This document shows positions 5,577-10,506 of a stretch of DNA of 10,506 nt, piece by piece. The stretch comes from Pseudomonadota bacterium (GTDB lineage: Bacteria > Pseudomonadota > Alphaproteobacteria > Thalassobaculales > Thalassobaculaceae), in NCBI GenBank assembly GCA_027623845.1, contig JAQBUJ010000060.1, forward strand, positions 1-10,506, read 5' to 3'. The position numbers and the translations under genes are program-made. The notes beneath the pieces are model-generated. The model worked only from the letters and a program-made list of their open reading frames with translations, ran no database searches and was not told where the DNA came from. Within the stretch, counting starts at the first letter, position 1. The number at the start of each line of letters is the position of its first letter.

Positions 5577-6418
5577 TGGACACCAGGCCCAGCATTCTGG
5601 CAGCCGCGATGATCTTCGCCGCCGCCGCGACGGTTCTGCCGCCCGCTGCGTCGCACGCCCAGATGATCAATCCCGAGGCGGCGGATCTGAATGAGCAACA
5701 GGCCTTGGACTTCAGCCAGGCGGCCATCGGTCGGCAATTGGGTGATTTCGATTTCGTTGACAGCTTTGGTCGACCCTTCGTCATGCAACAGACCCTTGGC
5801 CGGCCGCTGATCATCAATTTGGTCTACAGCAGTTGCCGCCACGCCTGCCCGCTTATTGTCGAGACCCTGGACGAGGCGGTCGATGCAGCCAGGGGCGCCC
5901 TGCGTGGCACGCCGGGCTTCAGCGTGTTGACCATCGGTTTTGACACCGCAGCCGACACACCAGCGCGCATGCATGCCTTTGCCAGCGCCCATGGCGTCGG
6001 TGGCCCTGATTGGCATTTCCTGAGCGCCGATCAGACGACCATCGACCGATTGACCCGCACCACCGGATTTACCTTCTATCGTTCTTCCCAAGGATTTGAC
6101 CACCTCTCTCAGATCACCGTGGTCGACAAGGCCGGCGCCATTTACCGACAGATCTATGGTGAGAGTTTCGATCCGCCCCTGGTGGTCGAACCTTTAAAGG
6201 ATCTGGTCTATGGCCGCGCCGCCAGTTGGAGCAGCGTCGATGGTCTGATCAACAAGATCCGTTTATTCTGTACGATTTACGATCCGTCGAGCAACCGCTA
6301 CCGGTTCGATTATTCACCGTTTATTGGTCTTGCCGTCGGCTTCCTCGCCCTAAGCGTGATCGCAACGGTCCTCATACGGGCCTGGCGATCTAACCGCGCG
6401 TCAAGCCGCAATGCCTGA
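5576..6418 (+). CDS. SCO1/SenC-family copper chaperone with C-terminal membrane anchor
   Basis: A 280-residue protein. A signal peptide is visible (hydrophobic residues 7-22, likely cleavage after SHA at 28). A thioredoxin-like SCO domain spans about 45-205. The copper site is complete: C87-R-H-A-C91 in LVYSSCRHACP and H176 in GFDHLSQITVVD. The G-F-D of VLTIGFD is also typical. SCO proteins insert or reduce copper for the CuA site of subunit II. It is longer than the usual roughly 200 residues. About 75 extra residues include C232 (RLFCTIYDP) and a second hydrophobic helix at about 249-268 with a basic tail, so it is probably held by its C-terminus. Most SCO proteins are anchored at the N-terminus. 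Its ATG overlaps the haem O synthase stop by one base (TGATG), which implies coupled translation. The norSY-senC clusters carry an equivalent gene. Confidence 0.92.
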   Translation: MDTRPSILAAAMIFAAAATVLPPAASHAQMINPEAADLNEQQALDFSQAAIGRQLGDFDFVDSFGRPFVMQQTLGRPLIINLVYSSCRHACPLIVETLDEAVDAARGALRGTPGFSVLTIGFDTAADTPARMHAFASAHGVGGPDWHFLSADQTTIDRLTRTTGFTFYRSSQGFDHLSQITVVDKAGAIYRQIYGESFDPPLVVEPLKDLVYGRAASWSSVDGLINKIRLFCTIYDPSSNRYRFDYSPFIGLAVGFLALSVIATVLIRAWRSNRASSRNA

Positions 6419-6490
6419 CGGCCGGCGCGCGGCAGGCGCCAAAGTGACCCCAGAGAAACCGAGAGAGCTCCTAGAGGACATCAGGGCAGC

Positions 6491-8050
6491 ATGCTGAAAA
6501 GACCGATCCGTCGTGGCTTTCATCTCATTGAAACCTGGCTCGACCGCCTCTGTGGCGCCGCCTGGAACCCGCTGTCCAATCTCGGCGCCCTCGGCTTCTA
6601 CTTCTACTGGATCGTCGCGACCAGCGGCCTATATCTCTACGTGTTCTTCGATACCGGGGTCACCGAAGCCTACCAGTCGGTCGAGTCTCTCACCGTCGAC
6701 CAGTGGTATCTCGGCGGCGTCATGCGCAGCGTGCATCGCTACGCCTCCGACGCGATGGTCCTGATCATGGTCCTGCACATGACCCGCGAGTTCGCCAATG
6801 ACCGGCTGCGCGGTCCGCGTTGGTTCAGTTGGTTTATCGGCGTGCCTATCTTGTGGCTGGTAATCATCTCAGGGGTCACCGGCTATTGGCTGGTCTGGGA
6901 CAAGTTGGCTCAGTTCGTCGCCATCCAGACCAGCGAATTGCTCGACGTCCTGCCGATCTTTGGTGCGCCGATCGCTCGTAATTTCCTTTCACCTGGACAT
7001 CTCGACGATCGTTTTTTCACGCTGATGGCCTTCCTGCACATTGCTGTCCCGTTGATATTGCTGCTGTTGCTGTGGGTGCATCTGAACCGAGTGACGCGGG
7101 CACGGGTCAACCCGCCGCGCGGTCTGGCGGTGACGGTGTTGCTCGTCATATTGGCGATTTCCTTGGTCAAGCCGGCCGTCAGTCAAGGGCCTGCCGACCT
7201 TGCACAGGTAATTGAGTGGGTTGGTTTGGATTGGTTCTATCTCGGATTCTATCCGCTGATCGATAGTTGGCCGGGTCCAGCGGTCTGGGCTTTCGGCGGC
7301 GTCATAACCGGTCTGCTGCTGCTCATGCCCTGGCTGCCGCCGCTGCGTCAGGCATCGCCAGCGCGCATCGATCTGGACAATTGCAACGGCTGCACCTGGT
7401 GCGTGTCGGATTGCCCCTATGGCGCGATTTCCATGGTGCCGCGCACCGATGGCAAGCCTTTCACCCAGCAGGCTGAGGTTGATCCGGACCGGTGTTTGCG
7501 CTGTGGCATCTGTGTTGCGTCCTGCCCGACCACCACGCCGTTTCGCCGGATATCTCCTCTGGTCCCAGGGATTGACCTGCCGCAACTGACCGCCGCCGAT
7601 CTGCGCGAGCGGATGATTGAGGCCGCCGCCGTTAACCCGACCGTTGGCAACACCATCGCCGGCAATGCCCCACGGCTATTGGAATTTGTTTGCGAACAGG
7701 GTCCGCGCGCCAATGGCGCTGCCCCTCCCGCCGCTACACAGGTGGTGGTTCCCTGTATCGGCATGGTGCCGCCCTCGTTCATCGATATGGCTCTGGGTCG
7801 TCTGGCGATTGACGGCGTGGTGCTGTCCGGCTGCACCACCAAAGGCTGTGTCTATCGTCTCGGTTCCGAGCTGACCGAACAGCGTTTGGCGCGCGAGCGC
7901 GACCCTTATCTGCGCAAGCGGGTACCGCGCGACCGGGTGCTGCTGGTCGAATTGAACGCCGGCGACGTCAAGAGCGCCGCTGAGCAGGTCCAGAGGTTCC
8001 GCGATCGGTTGTCCGATAGAGAACCGGAAAGGACCGATCTCGATGCCTGA
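6491..8050 (+). CDS. Fusion: cytochrome b (six helices) - 2x[4Fe-4S] ferredoxin - MvhD-like iron-sulfur domain
   Basis: A 519-residue, three-part redox protein. Residues 1 to about 285 are cytochrome b-like. Bis-histidine pairs H82/H96 and H183/H197, each 14 apart as in bc1 cytochrome b, would hold two b haems. Four core helices are followed by two more, and a segment resembling the C-terminal cytochrome b half has LDWF (246-249) where the quinol-oxidising PEWY motif normally sits. Residues 298-309 (CNGCTWCVSDCP) and 335-346 (CLRCGICVASCP) are two [4Fe-4S] ferredoxin motifs on the cytoplasmic side. Residues about 395-495 resemble MvhD/FlpD, the hydrogenase or Hdr-linked [2Fe-2S] subunit, with C401, C422, C448 and C453 (SGCTTKGC). 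The gene is 72 bases after SCO; GAGGA (6474-6478) and AGGG (6483-6486) precede ATG 6491. It likely moves electrons between quinone and cytoplasmic carriers; the direction and partner are unknown. Confidence 0.88.
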   Translation: MLKRPIRRGFHLIETWLDRLCGAAWNPLSNLGALGFYFYWIVATSGLYLYVFFDTGVTEAYQSVESLTVDQWYLGGVMRSVHRYASDAMVLIMVLHMTREFANDRLRGPRWFSWFIGVPILWLVIISGVTGYWLVWDKLAQFVAIQTSELLDVLPIFGAPIARNFLSPGHLDDRFFTLMAFLHIAVPLILLLLLWVHLNRVTRARVNPPRGLAVTVLLVILAISLVKPAVSQGPADLAQVIEWVGLDWFYLGFYPLIDSWPGPAVWAFGGVITGLLLLMPWLPPLRQASPARIDLDNCNGCTWCVSDCPYGAISMVPRTDGKPFTQQAEVDPDRCLRCGICVASCPTTTPFRRISPLVPGIDLPQLTAADLRERMIEAAAVNPTVGNTIAGNAPRLLEFVCEQGPRANGAAPPAATQVVVPCIGMVPPSFIDMALGRLAIDGVVLSGCTTKGCVYRLGSELTEQRLARERDPYLRKRVPRDRVLLVELNAGDVKSAAEQVQRFRDRLSDREPERTDLDA

Positions 8051-8546
8051 CATACGCAAAATGATCGGCCTCGCGGTGGTCCTGGTGGCTCTGTTCTGGC
8101 CGGTCGGCTATTTCGCCGATACACCCGCCTGGCGTCACGACGAAGTTGGGGCGGCGCAAATCAAGATCAGCTTTGCCCATGGCGGCGCGCACAAAACCGC
8201 CTGTCGCCGGCGCAGCGCAGCCGAGTTGCGCGCTTTGCCGGCGAATATGCGCAAGCTGGATGACTGCCCGCGCGAACGGGTGGCACTAGCCTTCGTCTTC
8301 GAGTTGGATGGCAAGCCGATCCACCGGGCGAGCTTGCCGCCGACCGGACTTTCCGGTGATGGTCCGTCCCATTTCTACGGGGTTTTTCCGGTCCCGGCCG
8401 AGCGCCACGAGATCCTGCTCAAACTGCGCGACAGTCGCCGCGAAGATGGCTATGACCACGTCCAGCGCTTCACCGTGGACATAGCCCCGGGGCGTAATCT
8501 GGCAATTGACTTCCGGCCCAACGCCGGTGGTTTTATCCTCTATTGA
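8043..8546 (+). CDS. Membrane-anchored extracytoplasmic protein of unknown function, His/Cys-rich near N-terminus
   Basis: A 167-residue protein that I do not recognise. Residues 7-25 form a hydrophobic helix (signal anchor or uncleaved signal), and the rest should lie in the periplasm. After the helix come H32 and a possible metal site H46-G-G-A-H50-x3-C54, with C75 some 20 residues later. The C-terminal half (about 80-167) looks beta-rich, with alternating hydrophobics (VALAFVFELDG, RFTVDIAPGRNLAIDF). The start overlaps the preceding fusion gene by 8 bases, and GGAAAGGA (8026-8033) lies 9 nt upstream, so it belongs to the operon. By position it may be an assembly factor or a copper- or haem-handling protein for the oxidase, or a periplasmic partner of the fusion protein. 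The norSY-senC clusters also include a short unknown gene, but I cannot say the two are related. Confidence 0.8.
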   Translation: MPDIRKMIGLAVVLVALFWPVGYFADTPAWRHDEVGAAQIKISFAHGGAHKTACRRRSAAELRALPANMRKLDDCPRERVALAFVFELDGKPIHRASLPPTGLSGDGPSHFYGVFPVPAERHEILLKLRDSRREDGYDHVQRFTVDIAPGRNLAIDFRPNAGGFILY

Positions 8547-8583
8547 GGGCGGCTCTATTAAGGGCGAGCGAGAGGCTTCGGCG

Positions 8584-8994
8584 ATGACAGACCAGCTGAT
8601 CGAGTGGCGTGATGATTTCCGCATTGGGATCGCCGAGATCGACCATGAGCACGCCGAAATGATCGCCCTGATCAACCAGCTCCACCGGGACCTTGGCGCC
8701 AATGCCGGGCTGGAGCCGGCGCTGGCTTGCCTTGGCGAAATTCATTCCCGGATCACCGCCCATTTTGCGCTTGAGGAAAAGCTCATGCGGACCCTGGGTT
8801 ATCCTCGATTGACCGTGCACAAGGAAGATCACGAAACCTTGCTCGACCAGATCCTCGACATCCTCGACAGGGTGGAGGATGGCGACCTTTTGAACTACGA
8901 AGAATCTTTATCAGAGGCGCTGAACCAGTGGTTCGGCCAGCATTTTCGTGACGAGGATGCACGGCTCCACCATTTCTTGCAGGCATCTGGATAA
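8584..8994 (+). CDS. Bacteriohemerythrin (single-domain di-iron O2/NO-binding protein)
   Basis: A 136-residue soluble cytoplasmic four-helix-bundle protein. All seven di-iron ligands are in place: H23 (IDHEHAEM), H60 and E64 (HFALEEKLM), H79 and H83 (HKEDHE), H120 and D125 (HFRDED). The spacing (+37, +4, +15, +4, +37, +5) fits the known bacteriohemerythrin pattern. The start at ATG 8584 is chosen because AGAGG (8571-8575) lies 8 nt before it and MTDQLIEWRDDFRIGI is the usual family N-terminus; a longer open frame from 8506 would run into the preceding gene. It lies 37 bases after that gene and closes the operon. Such proteins bind O2 and some bind NO, so a role in delivering, buffering or scavenging the substrate of the neighbouring oxidase is plausible, but inferred. 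Confidence 0.95.
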   Translation: MTDQLIEWRDDFRIGIAEIDHEHAEMIALINQLHRDLGANAGLEPALACLGEIHSRITAHFALEEKLMRTLGYPRLTVHKEDHETLLDQILDILDRVEDGDLLNYEESLSEALNQWFGQHFRDEDARLHHFLQASG

Positions 8995-9018
8995 AACGAC
9001 CGCTTGAACGAACATCGG

Positions 9019-10506
9019 TTATTCAGCCGCCACGTTTGACCGCGCACCCCAACGGTAGACAAAGACTTCATCCTCCAGGTCAATCGCCGGAAATTCAGTC
9101 TTCTCGCGCCAATAGTCCTGGGTATGTTGCCATTCTCTGGTCTCGCCCCGCTTTGGCAGAATATCCATCGCCCGCATCAGGTAACCCGGGTTGAAGTTCT
9201 CCTCGTCGATCCAGGGAAGCAACGCCATGTTTTGCTGCGATGGTCGTAGCGCCGGCTCGACGCTTTTTGCGCCGGTCTCCTGCATATGGTTCAGCAGGCG
9301 GCAAACGAAATCGGCGATCAACTCGCTGCGCAGGGTCCAGCTGGCGCGGAAATAACCGAACACCCAAGCTAGGTTCGGCACCCCCGTGAACATCGTGCCG
9401 CGATAGGTGACGGTCTCATGGAAGTCGACGGGCTTGCCGTCGATGGTGAACGCGATATCGCCCAGGACGCTCATGTTGAAACCGGTGGCGGTGACGATGA
9501 TGTCGGCCTCCAGGACCTCGCCGGACTTCAGCAGGATGCCGGTCTCGACAAACCGGTCGATTTCGTCCGTCACCACCGACGCCTTGCCGTCGGCGATCCC
9601 CTTGAACAAATCGCCGTCCGGCACGAAGGCGATACGTTGGCGCCAGGGGCGATAGGACGGCGTGAAATGTTTGTCGACATCATAGTCGGGCCCGAGCAGC
9701 GCGCGCACCTGTCCCAGCAACTCATCCTTCACGGCGTCCGGATTCTCGAAACACATATCGGTAAAGGCGGCCTGATCGAACTGGATCTTTCGCCGGGTGA
9801 TTTCGTGAATCCAGCTCTCATCCACCTGAAGCTCGCGCAAGGTCTCGGCGATCTCGATGGCATTGCGGCCGGTACGAAAATAAGTCGGTGAGCGTTGCAG
9901 CATGGTCACATGCGCCGCTGTCTCCGCCATCGCCGGCACCACGGTCGCCGCCGTTGCGCCTGAGCCGATCACGACAACCTTCTTTCCGGCATGGTCGATG
10001 TCTTGCGGCCAATTCTCCGGATGCGCGATCCGGCCCTTGAAATCCGCCATGCCGGGCCAGTCCGGCGTATAGCCCTCGTTGTGGCGGTAGTAGCCTTGGC
10101 ACATCCACAGGAAGTTGGCGCTGATGCGCACGATCTCGTTGGTGTCGGTACGGATCGCCTGGATGACCCAAAGGCTGTTCTCGTAGGACCAGTCGGCTTT
10201 GACGATTTTGTGCTGATAGCGGATGTGTCGCGCCAGATCGTTCTCTTCGATCACCTCGCCGACATAGGAAAGGATTTCCTGGGCCGTTGCGATTGGCGGA
10301 CCGATCCATGGCTTGAAGCTATAGCCGAAGGTGTGAAGGTCGCTGTCAGAGCGGATGCCGGGAGAGCGATGGGTCCACCAGGTGCCGCCGAAGCTCTCCT
10401 CCGTCTCCAGAATGACGAAGCGGGTGTCGGCGCATTTCTCGCGCAGATAGTAGGCCCCGCCAATCCCGGAAATCCCAGCGCCGACGATGAGAACGTCAAA
10501 ATGTTC
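9019..10506 (-). CDS. EthA-like Baeyer-Villiger flavin monooxygenase (5' end just beyond window edge)
   Basis: The minus strand is open from the right edge to TAA at 9021-9019, giving 495 residues. The first visible residues, EHFDVLIVGAGISG, align with residue 3 onward of M. tuberculosis EthA as I recall it, so only about two codons are missing. Features in order (window numbering): FAD dinucleotide motif G9-A-G-I-S-G14, the SFGGTWW and PGIRSDSD segments, the Baeyer-Villiger fingerprint F-K-G-R-I-A-H-P-E-N-W-P at 156-167, the NADPH motif VIGSGATAA at about 179-187, and ATGFN near the end of the second FAD region. The C-terminal FNPGYLMRAMDILPK is also EthA-like. It oxidises ketones to esters, or sulfides or thioamides, using O2 and NADPH; the natural substrate is unknown. 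It converges on the hemerythrin gene with only 24 bases between stops, and no clear terminator is seen there. It is not part of the respiratory operon. Confidence 0.93.
   Translation of the reverse strand, partial: EHFDVLIVGAGISGIGGAYYLREKCADTRFVILETEESFGGTWWTHRSPGIRSDSDLHTFGYSFKPWIGPPIATAQEILSYVGEVIEENDLARHIRYQHKIVKADWSYENSLWVIQAIRTDTNEIVRISANFLWMCQGYYRHNEGYTPDWPGMADFKGRIAHPENWPQDIDHAGKKVVVIGSGATAATVVPAMAETAAHVTMLQRSPTYFRTGRNAIEIAETLRELQVDESWIHEITRRKIQFDQAAFTDMCFENPDAVKDELLGQVRALLGPDYDVDKHFTPSYRPWRQRIAFVPDGDLFKGIADGKASVVTDEIDRFVETGILLKSGEVLEADIIVTATGFNMSVLGDIAFTIDGKPVDFHETVTYRGTMFTGVPNLAWVFGYFRASWTLRSELIADFVCRLLNHMQETGAKSVEPALRPSQQNMALLPWIDEENFNPGYLMRAMDILPKRGETREWQHTQDYWREKTEFPAIDLEDEVFVYRWGARSNVAAE

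Noticed and set aside
6989..7585. Minus-strand open frame of 198 residues
   Set aside because: It lies opposite the cytochrome b/ferredoxin fusion, whose motifs are unmistakable; the antisense product has no domain.
8995..9018. Bidirectional terminator between the convergent hemerythrin and monooxygenase genes
   Set aside because: The 24-base gap contains no convincing stem-loop followed by a T-run on either strand.
9418..9891. Plus-strand open frame of 157 residues in the right flank
   Set aside because: Antisense to the Baeyer-Villiger monooxygenase, which has complete FAD, NADPH and fingerprint motifs.
1..10506. CRISPR arrays, tRNA or rRNA genes, insertion sequences, attachment sites
   Set aside because: No regularly spaced direct repeats, tRNA-like cloverleafs, transposase genes or terminal inverted repeats were seen on reading the window.

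Overview
The window is GC-rich (roughly 60% by eye) and densely coded. Its protein families, and a TTGAC-N4-ATCAA box typical of FNR/FixK-type regulators, suggest a proteobacterium, most likely an alphaproteobacterium with a flexible, oxygen-limited respiratory life. The taxon is inferred; no rRNA or tRNA gene is present.

Layout. The left flank (1-1659) holds a YghU-type glutathione transferase on the minus strand, cut by the window edge, and a divergent alpha/beta hydrolase with a cysteine at the nucleophile position. A mostly non-coding stretch (1660-1945) follows, with a strong hairpin, and then a 61-residue two-helix membrane protein. The core (2142-8994) looks like one operon of eight same-strand genes behind a near-ideal FNR/FixK box. 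In order these are a one-helix small subunit, a CuA subunit II, a haem-copper oxidase subunit I, haem O synthase, a SCO/SenC copper chaperone, a three-part fusion (cytochrome b, 2x[4Fe-4S] ferredoxin, MvhD-like domain), an unknown membrane-anchored protein rich in His and Cys near its N-terminus, and a bacteriohemerythrin. The right flank is a convergent EthA-like Baeyer-Villiger monooxygenase whose first few codons lie outside the window.

Main interpretation. Subunit I keeps every haem and CuB histidine of the B (ba3-like) family. However, the tyrosine four residues after the first CuB histidine, which is cross-linked to that histidine in oxygen reductases, is glutamine (Q234). Loss of this tyrosine is the recognised mark of NO-reductase-like members of the superfamily. 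A CuA subunit, a SenC protein, a hemerythrin and an FNR-type box fit a CuA-linked nitric oxide reductase better than an ordinary oxygen reductase. The arrangement recalls the norSY-senC clusters (sNOR) of ammonia oxidisers, which I cite from memory.

How the genes may work together. The CuA subunit and catalytic subunit would take electrons from a periplasmic donor. CtaB would make the prenylated haem and SCO would load copper. The cytochrome b-ferredoxin-MvhD fusion may be a second electron-transfer module joining the quinone pool to cytoplasmic carriers. The hemerythrin could bind O2 or NO. The fusion protein and the small unknown protein are the least explained parts and the best candidates for new biology.
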